A stretch of DNA of 9,637 nt, taken from contig CAJYRE010000358.1 in NCBI GenBank assembly GCA_913776675.1, positions 1 to 9,637 on the forward strand, written 5' to 3'. Source of the DNA: Rhizobiaceae bacterium (GTDB lineage Bacteria > Pseudomonadota > Alphaproteobacteria > Rhizobiales > Rhizobiaceae). The notes below the pieces were generated by a model. The model searched no databases. It was not told the origin of the DNA and saw nothing but the letters and a program-made list of their open reading frames with translations. This document shows positions 1 through 6,565 of the stretch, one piece after another (within the stretch, counting starts at the first letter, position 1; every line of letters starts with the position of its first letter). Made by a program: the position numbers and the translations under genes.

Positions 1-733
1 GCCTCTGGCCTATGCGCGGGGACTGGCCCAGGCGGCAATTCGTGCTGGCGTCCACTTGTTTACCGCCAGCCCCGTGACCGATGCACAACAAGAGGGTGAC
101 GATTGGCGGGTGGAAACCACACGCGGCAGCGTTTCGTGCCAATGGGTGCTTGTGGCCACGGATGCCTATTCAATAGGTCCATGGAAATCTGTGCGTGAAG
201 AGCAGGTGCATCTGCCTTATTTCAATTTTGCCACCAAGCCGCTGGGGGATAACCTGCGCCGCGCCATTCTGCCAAACCGCGAAGGTTGCTGGGATACGAA
301 AGAAATCCTGTCATCCTTCCGCATGGACAAGGCCGGGCGGCTGGTGTTTGGCAGCGTGGGGGCCTTGCGCAACACAGGTGCTGCTGTGCATCGGGCCTGG
401 GCAAAACGCAGCCTCAAGCGCCTGTTTCCACAATTGGGCGACATCGAGTTTGAGGCCGAATGGTATGGCAAGATTGGCATGACCCATGACGCCGTGCCGC
501 GTTTTCATAAGTTCGACCACCGGGTTGTTGGCTTTTCCGGCTACAACGGACGTGGTATCGCTCCCGGCACAACATTTGGTAAAACCTTGGCCGAACTGGT
601 ACTGGGAAAAATCCGTGAAGAGGATTTACCATTGCCCTTGACCGAGGTGCAGCCCGTTGGCTTCCGTGCCGTTAAAGAGGCCTATTACGAGCTGGGTGCG
701 CAAGTGGCGCATCTGGCTGAAAACCGATTTTAA
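1..733 (+). CDS. DAO-family FAD-dependent amine oxidase, C-terminal part (AmaA/pipecolate oxidase-like); 5' end outside window
   Basis: The reading frame is open from base 2 to a TAA at 731-733, giving 243 visible residues; the start and the N-terminal FAD-binding Rossmann segment lie upstream of the window. The visible part begins PLAYARGLAQAAIRAG, matching the segment of DAO-fold oxidases (PF01266) just before the second FAD-contacting strand. That strand is seen as WVLVATDAYS. Near the C-terminus GYNGRGIAPGTTFGKTLAE is the typical FAD-pyrophosphate and active-site-closing motif of this family. Members oxidise an amine with FAD and oxygen or a membrane acceptor. The gene lies 58 nt upstream of an ALDH7-type dehydrogenase on the same strand. 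In Pseudomonas putida that pairing is AmaA (pipecolate oxidase) plus AmaB, so pipecolate or a related cyclic amine is the best substrate guess. The family is secure and the substrate is inferred from context. A TTG at 56 is internal and not the start. Confidence 0.88.
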   Translation, partial: PLAYARGLAQAAIRAGVHLFTASPVTDAQQEGDDWRVETTRGSVSCQWVLVATDAYSIGPWKSVREEQVHLPYFNFATKPLGDNLRRAILPNREGCWDTKEILSSFRMDKAGRLVFGSVGALRNTGAAVHRAWAKRSLKRLFPQLGDIEFEAEWYGKIGMTHDAVPRFHKFDHRVVGFSGYNGRGIAPGTTFGKTLAELVLGKIREEDLPLPLTEVQPVGFRAVKEAYYELGAQVAHLAENRF

Positions 734-776
734 TCACAGGCGTTTACGCAGCCAAACAGTAACACACGAGCGTTTC

Positions 777-782
777 GAGGAA
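777..782 (+). promoter_or_regulatory. Ribosome binding site of the ALDH7 dehydrogenase
   Basis: GAGGAA lies 9 nt before the ATG at 792. It supports that ATG over an in-frame TTG at 657, which would overlap the upstream oxidase gene by 77 nt. No separate promoter is evident in the 58-nt gap, so co-transcription with the oxidase is likely. Confidence 0.7.
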
Positions 783-791
783 AGAAAACCC

Positions 792-2327
792 ATGGCCAAA
801 ACCGACCTGTCCCACGATGTTGCAGGCATTCTTGCACAACTTGGCGTGCCAGCCGATCATTTAAGCGGCGGCACCCTCGCGGTGACATCGCCGATCGACG
901 GCAGCCAGATTGGCAGCCTCAAGACCATTTCTGAAGATGATGCCAAGCTTGCGATCGACAAGGCTCATGCTGCCTTTCTCGAATGGCGCTTGGTGCCAGC
1001 GCCCAAGCGCGGCGAATTGATCCGCCTGCTGGGTGAAGAGCTGCGCGCCCACAAAGAGGCGCTGGGTCGTCTGGTGTCCATCGAGGTGGGTAAGATTGTC
1101 TCGGAAGGCCTTGGCGAAGTGCAAGAAATGATCGACATTTGCGATTTCGCCGTCGGTCTGTCGCGCCAGCTTTACGGCCTGACCATTGCCACCGAGCGCT
1201 CTGAGCACCGGATGATGGAAACCTGGCATCCGCTGGGCGTCACGGGCATTATCTCGGCCTTCAATTTCCCGGTTGCCGTCTGGTCGTGGAATGCGGCGCT
1301 GGCCATCGTCTGCGGCAATTCCACCGTCTGGAAGCCATCGGAAAAGACGCCGATCACCGCGCTTGCCACACAGGCAATTTTTGAGCGGGCGTTGAAGCGT
1401 TACAATGAAGCCGGTGGTGCGGCCCCAGCCAATCTCAACACGCTGCTGATTGGTGAGCGCGCCATTGGCGAAGTGCTGGTGGACCATCCCAAGGTGCCGC
1501 TGGTGTCGGCGACAGGTTCCACCGCCATGGGCCGCATTGTTGGCCCGCGCTTGGCAGGCCGTTTTGCCCGCGCCATTCTGGAACTGGGCGGCAACAATGC
1601 CGCTATCGTTGCCCCAACCGCCGATCTCGATCTGACCCTGCGTGGCGTTGCTTTCGCCGCCATGGGCACGGCGGGCCAGCGCTGCACATCGCTGCGCCGT
1701 CTGTTTGTGCATGACAGCGTTTATGATGCGCTGGTGCCACGGTTGATCAAGGCCTATGGCTCGGTGACGATTGGCAATCCGCTGCAAACCGGCACGCTGG
1801 TTGGCCCGCTGATTGACAAGGGTGCTTATGACAATATGCAAAAGGCGCTGAGCGCTGCCAAGGCCGCGGGCGGCACGGTGCATGGTGGCGCGCGGGTCAA
1901 TGAAGAGGCGGGGGGCGATGCCTATTACGTGCGTCCTGCCATTGTCGAGATCGCATCGCAAACGGGTCCGGTGAAGGAAGAAACCTTTGCGCCCATTCTT
2001 TACGTGATCCGCTATTCTGATTTCAATGAAGCCTTGGCGCTCAACAACGATGTGCCGCAGGGCCTGTCATCCTCGATCTTCACCAATGATTTGCGCGAAG
2101 CGGAAGCCTTTGTCTCGGATCGCGGTTCCGATTGCGGTATTGCCAATGTCAACATCGGCCCATCGGGTGCGGAAATTGGGGGTGCCTTCGGTGGTGAAAA
2201 AGAAACCGGTGGTGGCCGCGAATCCGGCTCGGATGCATGGAAGGCCTATATGCGCCGCGCCACCAACACGTTTAACTTCGGTCGCTCACTGCCTTTGGCA
2301 CAGGGCGTTAAATTCGACGTGGAATAA
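792..2327 (+). CDS. amaB: ALDH7-family aldehyde dehydrogenase (L-2-aminoadipate semialdehyde / piperideine-6-carboxylate dehydrogenase, AmaB/antiquitin-like)
   Basis: A 511-residue NAD(P)-dependent aldehyde dehydrogenase, the length usual for antiquitin-type enzymes. Visible motifs in order: FNFP with oxyanion-hole Asn158; WKPSEKTP with the cofactor-binding Lys181; the Rossmann turn GSTAMG at 242-247; the general base Glu264 in LELGGNNAA; the catalytic nucleophile Cys298 in GQRCTS; and EETFAP around Glu397. The C-terminal stretch GAEIGGAFGGEKETGGGRES followed by GSDAWKAYMRR is diagnostic of ALDH7 and not of general ALDHs. Known family members oxidise 2-aminoadipate-6-semialdehyde, which is in equilibrium with piperideine-6-carboxylate, to 2-aminoadipate in the cytoplasm. 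The preceding oxidase gene could supply that substrate from pipecolate. The stop at 2325-2327 is followed within 15 nt by a terminator, so this appears to be the last gene of its transcript. The family is very secure. The exact substrate is inferred from family and neighbour. Confidence 0.93.
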   Translation: MAKTDLSHDVAGILAQLGVPADHLSGGTLAVTSPIDGSQIGSLKTISEDDAKLAIDKAHAAFLEWRLVPAPKRGELIRLLGEELRAHKEALGRLVSIEVGKIVSEGLGEVQEMIDICDFAVGLSRQLYGLTIATERSEHRMMETWHPLGVTGIISAFNFPVAVWSWNAALAIVCGNSTVWKPSEKTPITALATQAIFERALKRYNEAGGAAPANLNTLLIGERAIGEVLVDHPKVPLVSATGSTAMGRIVGPRLAGRFARAILELGGNNAAIVAPTADLDLTLRGVAFAAMGTAGQRCTSLRRLFVHDSVYDALVPRLIKAYGSVTIGNPLQTGTLVGPLIDKGAYDNMQKALSAAKAAGGTVHGGARVNEEAGGDAYYVRPAIVEIASQTGPVKEETFAPILYVIRYSDFNEALALNNDVPQGLSSSIFTNDLREAEAFVSDRGSDCGIANVNIGPSGAEIGGAFGGEKETGGGRESGSDAWKAYMRRATNTFNFGRSLPLAQGVKFDVE

Positions 2328-2339
2328 GCATATGATGAC

Positions 2340-2370
2340 AAAAGCCTCCGTTCTGTGACGGAGGCTTTTT
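2340..2370. terminator. Bidirectional intrinsic terminator between convergent genes
   Basis: Perfect 12-bp inverted repeat: the left arm AAAAGCCTCCGT (2340-2351) pairs with 2358-2369 around a 6-nt loop (TCTGTG). On the + strand the stem runs into five T (2366-2370). On the - strand it ends in four T. It lies 13 nt after the dehydrogenase stop, and its right edge touches the stop codon of the leftward regulator (2370-2372). It can therefore end transcripts from both directions. Confidence 0.85.
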
Positions 2371-3296
2371 CACGCCGCCTGTTTGCCGCCCTTGACCCGC
2401 ATGCGCCGACGATATTGCACCGGCTTTTCCATGAAACGCCGCTGAAAGGCATCATAAAAGGTGGAGAGCGAGCCAAAGCCTGATTCATAGGCCACTTCGG
2501 TAATCGGCAGGTCGGTGGCGATCAACAGCGATTGGGCTGTGTCCAGCCGATGGCGGACGATGGCCTGATTGATGGTCATGCCCACGGCGCGTTTGAAAAG
2601 CCCCATGGCATAATTGGGGTGCAGGCCCGCAGCACGGCCAACATCCTCAGCGTTAAGATTGCCCAGCGCTTGTTCGCCAATGAAGCGCAGCATTTTTTCC
2701 ACATGCGGCACCCAGTCATCGCCGCGCTTTCCGAGGCTTGCCAGCGCCGATCCCTGCTCGCGCAAATCCTGCCAACCCTCTCGCTCAATACGCATCACCC
2801 GTGCGGTGAGTTCTGAGCGGACAATTTCCGTCGCCCCCTCATCGCCACCCAGCAATTCATCGCGCCAGCGCGAAAACACTTCCCGATCCCACGGCTTGAT
2901 CTCCAGCGCTTCAATCACCGCCCCGCGAAACACTGCATCCCGAAACCGGCTGAGGCTGGCAAGGCCCAGAAACACCGACATGGGAACGTAGAGGCAGATG
3001 AACTTCGTGCCCTCGTGCCGATCGATCACCTGATGGGGAATCATGCCCCAGAACAGACAGAGCCTGCCTTCTGATACCGTCAGTTCGCGCCCGTCAAACC
3101 AATAGGTCATTGAGCCTTGCAGCACGAAATTCAGCTCAATCTGGCTGTGCATGTGTGGCCCGGTCATTTTTTGGACTTCCAGCATTTCGCCTGCACAAAA
3201 GCGATGATCGCCAAATACGACGAGCGGGTGGGCAGGATTCAACTCTGGATGGACAGGGACCGATTCATACCGGTTGATGATAGGGGTCTTGGCCAT
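2370..3296 (-). CDS. AraC-family transcriptional regulator, MelR/AgpT-like (cupin sensor + double HTH)
   Basis: A 308-residue cytoplasmic regulator. An N-terminal cupin-type sugar-sensing domain includes GPHMHSQIELN (46-56, with His48 and His50) and GRLCLFWGMIPHQV (77-90). Both blocks closely resemble E. coli MelR, whose equivalents read PHWHGQVEVN and ITLFWACTPHQL, as I recall them. The C-terminal AraC DNA-binding domain has two helix-turn-helix units, about 214-240 (EDVGRAAGLHPNYAMGLFKR) and 264-288 (ITEVAYESGFGSLSTFYDAF). MelR and rhizobial AgpT activate alpha-galactoside genes. The position here, divergent from a sugar transporter/alpha-galactosidase operon, argues for the same role. The ATG at 3296 was chosen because the family similarity begins there. 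Its Shine-Dalgarno is poor, and an in-frame TTG at 3368 would add 24 residues of unlike composition and run through the promoter. The family is secure and the inducer is inferred. Confidence 0.9.
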   Translation of the reverse strand: MAKTPIINRYESVPVHPELNPAHPLVVFGDHRFCAGEMLEVQKMTGPHMHSQIELNFVLQGSMTYWFDGRELTVSEGRLCLFWGMIPHQVIDRHEGTKFICLYVPMSVFLGLASLSRFRDAVFRGAVIEALEIKPWDREVFSRWRDELLGGDEGATEIVRSELTARVMRIEREGWQDLREQGSALASLGKRGDDWVPHVEKMLRFIGEQALGNLNAEDVGRAAGLHPNYAMGLFKRAVGMTINQAIVRHRLDTAQSLLIATDLPITEVAYESGFGSLSTFYDAFQRRFMEKPVQYRRRMRVKGGKQAA

Positions 3297-3311
3297 GATG
3301 ATCTTAGGATG

Positions 3312-3336
3312 CCGGAAAAATTTCTGGAAATTCTGG
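3312..3336 (-). promoter_or_regulatory. Candidate operator: tandem CCAGAAwTT repeats
   Basis: Read on the - strand, CCAGAATTT (3336-3328) is directly followed by CCAGAAATT (3327-3319) and then by TTTCCGG. The second copy and the TTTCCGG also form an imperfect palindrome, CCGGAAA-AA-TTTCTGG (3312-3327 on the + strand, one mismatch). The repeats lie in the divergent promoter region and span roughly -3 to +22 relative to the predicted start point of the regulator transcript, a position suited to autorepression. Assignment to the MelR-like protein is inference from location. Confidence 0.4.
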
Positions 3337-3339
3337 TAG

Positions 3340-3368
3340 ATTATTACGGGTCGAGGCGAAATGATCAA
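3340..3368 (-). promoter_or_regulatory. Putative sigma70 promoter of the AraC-family regulator
   Basis: On the - strand a TTGATC -35 element (3368-3363, 4/6 to consensus) is separated by exactly 17 nt from an AATAAT -10 element (3345-3340, 5/6). Transcription would start near 3333, giving a leader of about 37 nt before the ATG at 3296. This is the best promoter match in the intergenic region. Confidence 0.5.
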
Positions 3369-3373
3369 GCCAC

Positions 3374-3414
3374 TTTCACAGGGGTGCGCTCGGAGGAGCT
3401 GGCGGTTTTATAAC
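3374..3414 (+). promoter_or_regulatory. Putative activator-dependent promoter of the alpha-galactoside operon
   Basis: A -10-like TATAAC lies at 3409-3414, but the bases 17 nt upstream (near 3386-3391) do not resemble TTGACA. A weak -35 is what a promoter driven by an AraC-type activator usually shows. The implied start is near 3421, leaving a leader of about 75 nt before the binding-protein ATG. The exact boundaries are uncertain. Confidence 0.3.
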
Positions 3415-3485
3415 CTTCCCGGTGAACAGAGGATTTGCAGATACAGACGAGGGTGGAAGGGATTTGTCCAGCCGGTCTGAACATT

Positions 3486-3493
3486 AGGGAGGA
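3486..3493 (+). promoter_or_regulatory. Strong ribosome binding site of the binding-protein gene
   Basis: AGGGAGGA sits 4 nt before the ATG at 3498, near-perfect complementarity to the 16S 3' end although close to the start. It decides the start over an in-frame ATG-like codon at 3435, which would add 21 residues before the signal peptide. Confidence 0.75.
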
Positions 3494-3497
3494 ATGC

Positions 3498-4730
3498 ATG
3501 AACCTTTATAAAAGCCTGAGCGGGCTTGCCGTTTCCGCAGTGCTTGTCTCCACCAGCGCTTACGCTGGCCAGATCACCCTCAATTCCGACCAATCTGACC
3601 CGGTGCCGAAAAAGGCCATGGAGGAGATGATTGCGGATTTCCAAAAGCAGCATCCTGACATCACGGTCAAGTGGAACAATTTCGACCACGAAGGCTATAA
3701 GGCCGCCGTGCGCAACTTCCTCACCGCCGATGCGCCGGACGTGATGGCGTGGTATGCGGGTAACCGCATGGAGCCGTTCGTTAAGGCGGGCATGCTGGAA
3801 GATGTCAGCGACATCTGGGCTGCCAATGGTCTGGACGAGCAGTTGAAATCTGCTGCACCATCGATGACCATTGATGGCAAGAAGTGGGGCGTGCCTTACA
3901 CCTACTATCAGTGGGGCATTTACTACCGCAAAGATATTTTTGCAGCCCAAGGCATTACCCCGCCCAAGACCTGGGCCGAGCTTCTGGCGGCTTGCGAAAA
4001 GCTGAAGAAGGCTGGCATTACGCCATTTACCATCGGCACCAAGGCGCTGTGGCCCACCGCTGGCTGGTTCGATTATCTTGATCTGCGCGTCAACGGCTAT
4101 GATTTCCATATGCAGTTGACCTCCGGCAAGGTGCCTTACACCGATCCGCGCGTGAAGGCTGTGTTTGAAAAATGGGCCGAGCTGGTCAAGCCGGGCTATT
4201 TCATCAACAATCATGCTGCTCTGGATTGGCAGGATGCCATGCCGCAATTGGTGCAGGGCAAGGCGGCCATGTATCTGATGGGCAATTTCGCCGTGGCCAC
4301 CATGAAACTGGGCGGCTTGAAGGACGAGCAGATCGGCTTCCTGCAATTCCCGGAAATCACCCCCGGCCTGCCATCGGCAGAAGAAGCGCCAACCGATACG
4401 TTCCACATTCCGGCCAAGGCCAAGAACAAGGCCGATGCCAAGGTGTTCCTTGCCTATCTGGCAACCCCGGAAGCGCAGACCAAGATCAACGCCACGCTGG
4501 GGCAATTGCCAATCAACAACAAGGCAACCAAGCCTGCCGATCCTATTCTGGAGCAAGGCTTTGCCATGTTGTCCAACGCAAAAGCCCTGTCGCAATTCTA
4601 TGACCGTGATGCTCAGGCCGATATGGCCAAGGCAGGTATGGAAGGCTTTCAGGAGTTCATGATCAAGCCTGACAAGATTGATCAGATTCTGGCCCGCCTC
4701 GATAAGGTCCGCCAGCGCGTTTACAAATAA
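3498..4730 (+). CDS. CUT1-family ABC transporter periplasmic sugar-binding protein (alpha-galactoside uptake)
   Basis: A 410-residue family 1 (MalE-like) extracellular solute-binding protein, normal in length. It starts with a Sec signal peptide: Lys5, a hydrophobic core over about residues 8-18, and a signal peptidase I site AYA|G at 21-24. Typical lobes follow, including GVPYTYYQWGIYYRKDIFAA (131-150), the hinge-region segment around GKAAMYLMGNFAVATM (254-269), and the C-terminal LATPEAQTKINATLGQLPIN (321-340). It should capture the sugar in the periplasm and deliver it to the two permeases encoded next. Substrate assignment (melibiose, raffinose-type sugars or galactinol) is inferred from the GH36 enzyme and MelR-like regulator in the same locus, not from binding-site residues. 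It is the first gene of the operon, with the best ribosome site in the window and a downstream stem-loop that probably raises its yield over the membrane components. Confidence 0.92.
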   Translation: MNLYKSLSGLAVSAVLVSTSAYAGQITLNSDQSDPVPKKAMEEMIADFQKQHPDITVKWNNFDHEGYKAAVRNFLTADAPDVMAWYAGNRMEPFVKAGMLEDVSDIWAANGLDEQLKSAAPSMTIDGKKWGVPYTYYQWGIYYRKDIFAAQGITPPKTWAELLAACEKLKKAGITPFTIGTKALWPTAGWFDYLDLRVNGYDFHMQLTSGKVPYTDPRVKAVFEKWAELVKPGYFINNHAALDWQDAMPQLVQGKAAMYLMGNFAVATMKLGGLKDEQIGFLQFPEITPGLPSAEEAPTDTFHIPAKAKNKADAKVFLAYLATPEAQTKINATLGQLPINNKATKPADPILEQGFAMLSNAKALSQFYDRDAQADMAKAGMEGFQEFMIKPDKIDQILARLDKVRQRVYK

Positions 4731-4745
4731 CCCATTCCTCCCAAG

Positions 4746-4777
4746 GACCGGGTGCCTCGCAAATGAGGCACCCGGTC
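4746..4777 (+). promoter_or_regulatory. Intercistronic stem-loop (mRNA stabiliser or partial attenuator)
   Basis: A perfect 13-bp inverted repeat, GACCGGGTGCCTC (4746-4758) against 4765-4777, has a 6-nt loop (GCAAAT). It lies 15 nt after the binding-protein stop and 31 nt before the permease start. Seven T follow only at 4787-4793, nine bases past the stem, so it is not a canonical intrinsic terminator. Stems at this place in sugar ABC operons (compare malE-malF) protect the binding-protein message from 3' decay or reduce read-through. Confidence 0.75.
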
Positions 4778-4795
4778 TCACGCTTGTTTTTTTCT

Positions 4796-4800
4796 GGAGG
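4796..4800 (+). promoter_or_regulatory. Ribosome binding site of the first permease
   Basis: GGAGG ends 8 nt before the ATG at 4809. This places the start at MSNATTTSG and rules out the GTG at 4800, which overlaps the site itself. Confidence 0.7.
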
Positions 4801-4808
4801 TGCTTGCC

Positions 4809-5714
4809 ATGAGCAACGCCACAACGACGTCCGGATTCTGGAAACGTCACCAGCAGCGCATTGCGCCCATGCTGTTTCTGGCTCCCGGCATTGTGATGTT
4901 CATCGTCTACGTCATCCTGCCGATTTTTGAATCCGTCTGGATCAGCTTTTTTGACTGGGATGGCCTTGGCCCCAAAACCTGGGTTGGCCTTGGCAATTAC
5001 ACCGAATTGCTGGGCGATGATGCCTTTTACACATCGCTGCAAAATAACGTGATCTGGCTGGTGCTCTACCTGCTAGCGATTCCGTTTGGCTTGGCGGTGG
5101 CGCTGTTTCTCAATCAGACGGTCACGGGCATCCGTATCTATAAATCGCTGTTTTTCTTCCCATTTGTCATCAGTCAGGTGGTTGTGGGCCTGATTTTCAC
5201 CTGGTTCTACGCGCCGAATTTCGGCCTGTTCTCGGTGCTTTTGAAAGACCTCACCGGCATGGATTTTGCCGTGCTGGCCGATGAGCGCTATGTCACATAT
5301 GGCATCATCGCCGCTGGCCTCTGGCCACAGACGGCCTATTGCATGATCCTGTATTTGACGGGTCTTAACAACATCAACCCGGAGCAGGTGGAAGCCGCGC
5401 GGATGGATGGTGCCAAGGGCTGGTCGCTGTTGAAAAACATCATCCTGCCGCAACTGGCCCCGGCCACCTTCATTGCCATGGTGGTGACGGTGATTGGTGC
5501 GCTGCGCTCGTTTGACCTTGTCTCGATCATGACCGCAGGCGGGCCTTACGGCTCCAGCCGCGTGCTGTCCTATTACATGTATGAAGAAGCGCTCTCGGAA
5601 TATGGCTTCCGCATGGGCTATGGCGCGGCGATTGCCGTGGTGCTGTTCCTGATCATGATGGTGTTCATCACGCTGTTCATTGTTCGCATGTTGTCTCAGG
5701 AAAGGAATTCCTGA
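4809..5714 (+). CDS. CUT1-family sugar ABC transporter permease, MalF-type
   Basis: A 301-residue integral inner-membrane protein with six predicted membrane segments at about residues 20-40, 80-101, 113-135, 163-186, 217-240 and 270-294. The cytoplasmic ATPase-docking EAA loop is clear: EAARMDGAKGWSLLKNIILP (195-214), with the conserved EAA, Gly201 and Leu-Pro. The N-terminus WKRHQQRIAPMLFLAPGIVM is typical of MalF/UgpA-like subunits of the short 6-TM type without the long E. coli MalF periplasmic loop. It should pair with the next gene product to form the translocation channel for the bound sugar. Its TGA overlaps the next ATG by one base, implying translational coupling. Confidence 0.93.
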   Translation: MSNATTTSGFWKRHQQRIAPMLFLAPGIVMFIVYVILPIFESVWISFFDWDGLGPKTWVGLGNYTELLGDDAFYTSLQNNVIWLVLYLLAIPFGLAVALFLNQTVTGIRIYKSLFFFPFVISQVVVGLIFTWFYAPNFGLFSVLLKDLTGMDFAVLADERYVTYGIIAAGLWPQTAYCMILYLTGLNNINPEQVEAARMDGAKGWSLLKNIILPQLAPATFIAMVVTVIGALRSFDLVSIMTAGGPYGSSRVLSYYMYEEALSEYGFRMGYGAAIAVVLFLIMMVFITLFIVRMLSQERNS

Positions 5715-6565
5715 TGTTTCCAACACCTATTCAAAAAGCCAGCCCCTTTGTGCGGCTGGGCTATAAAGCCATTTTGCCCGTGGCGTTGGTGCTGTGGCTG
5801 CTGCCGCTGATTGGCGTGGCGCTCACATCGATCCGCCCCGCCAGCGATCTGGCCGCAGGCAATTATTTCGGCATGCCATCCGGTTTTGCGGGCATTGAAA
5901 ACTATACCGCCGTTTTCCAAAACTCGCCGATTGGCTGGTATATCCTCAATTCCTTCAAAATCACCGTTCCGACGGTCATCGGTGCGGTGGCGCTGTCATG
6001 CCTGACGGGGTTTGCGCTGGCGACCTATAAGTTCAAGGGCAATCTGGTGCTGTTTTTCCTGTTTGTCGCAGGCAATTTCATTCCCTTCCAGATTCTGATG
6101 GTGCCGGTGCGCGATATGACCCTGCGCATGGGGCTGTATGATACCGTCACGGGTCTTGTGCTGTTTCATGTTGCCTTTCAGACCGGCTTTTGCACGCTGT
6201 TCATGCGCAATTTCATCAAGGGCCTGCCGTTTGCGCTGATTGAATCGGCACGGGTGGAAGGTGTCTCGGAATGGCGAATCTTCTACTATATCGTGCTGCC
6301 CTTGATGCGGCCTGCCATTGCAGCACTCTCCGTGCTGGTCTTCACCTTCGTGTGGAATGATTATTTCTGGGCCACGGTGCTGGTGCAGAGCCAAAGCGCC
6401 ATGCCGGTAACGGCAGGCCTGTTTTCGCTGAACGGTCAATGGGTTGCTGCCTGGCATCTGGTGTCGGCTGGCTCGATTGTGGCGGCCCTGCCGCCCGTTG
6501 CGATGTTTTTCCTGATGCAGCGGCATTTCATTGCCGGGCTTACGCTTGGAGCGACAAAGGGATGA
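5714..6565 (+). CDS. CUT1-family sugar ABC transporter permease, MalG-type
   Basis: A 283-residue inner-membrane protein with about six hydrophobic segments near residues 19-39, 80-104, 109-131, 143-163, 200-221 and 246-268. The ATPase-docking loop reads ESARVEGVSEWRIFYYIVLP (177-196); Glu177, Ala179, Gly183 and Leu-Pro 195-196 are conserved, and the middle residue of the EAA triplet is Ser, as is common in this subunit type. The segment NFIPFQILMVPVRDMTLRMG (121-140) is the usual MalG-family signature before that loop. It forms the channel with the preceding permease. AAAGGA at 5701-5706, inside the upstream gene, is its ribosome site, 7 nt before the ATG. The end overlaps the alpha-galactosidase start by four bases (ATGA). 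Confidence 0.93.
   Translation: MFPTPIQKASPFVRLGYKAILPVALVLWLLPLIGVALTSIRPASDLAAGNYFGMPSGFAGIENYTAVFQNSPIGWYILNSFKITVPTVIGAVALSCLTGFALATYKFKGNLVLFFLFVAGNFIPFQILMVPVRDMTLRMGLYDTVTGLVLFHVAFQTGFCTLFMRNFIKGLPFALIESARVEGVSEWRIFYYIVLPLMRPAIAALSVLVFTFVWNDYFWATVLVQSQSAMPVTAGLFSLNGQWVAAWHLVSAGSIVAALPPVAMFFLMQRHFIAGLTLGATKG

Noticed and set aside
734..791. 58-nt gap between the oxidase and dehydrogenase genes
   Set aside because: Checked for a promoter, hairpin or small gene. It contains only the dehydrogenase ribosome site and a trivial 4-bp GCGT/ACGC inverted repeat.
861..1961. 366-codon antisense open frame opposite the aldehyde dehydrogenase
   Set aside because: Same shadow effect. Composition is unlike a real protein and the sense strand is a complete ALDH7.
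3419..3483. Loose direct repeats in the operon leader (CCGGTGAACA at 3419 and CCGGTCTGAACA at 3472; GATTTG twice)
   Set aside because: Short, imperfect and differently spaced. They form no convincing hairpin or riboswitch-like fold, so I treat them as chance.
3408..5042. Long antisense open frame (544 codons, - strand) spanning the binding-protein gene and the intercistronic hairpin
   Set aside because: It mirrors the codon bias of the + strand gene, is rich in His, Arg and Gln without any recognisable domain, and crosses the stem-loop. The + strand product is a clear family member with a signal peptide.
5704..5711. GGAATTCC palindrome next to the second permease start
   Set aside because: Only 8 bp with no loop, so it cannot fold as a hairpin. 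It simply overlaps the AAAGGA ribosome site.
6439..6561. Upstream in-frame extension of the alpha-galactosidase from an ATG at 6439
   Set aside because: It would overlap the MalG-type permease by more than 120 nt and adds Cys/Ala-rich sequence with no GH36 similarity. The ATGA junction at 6562 is a normal coupled start.
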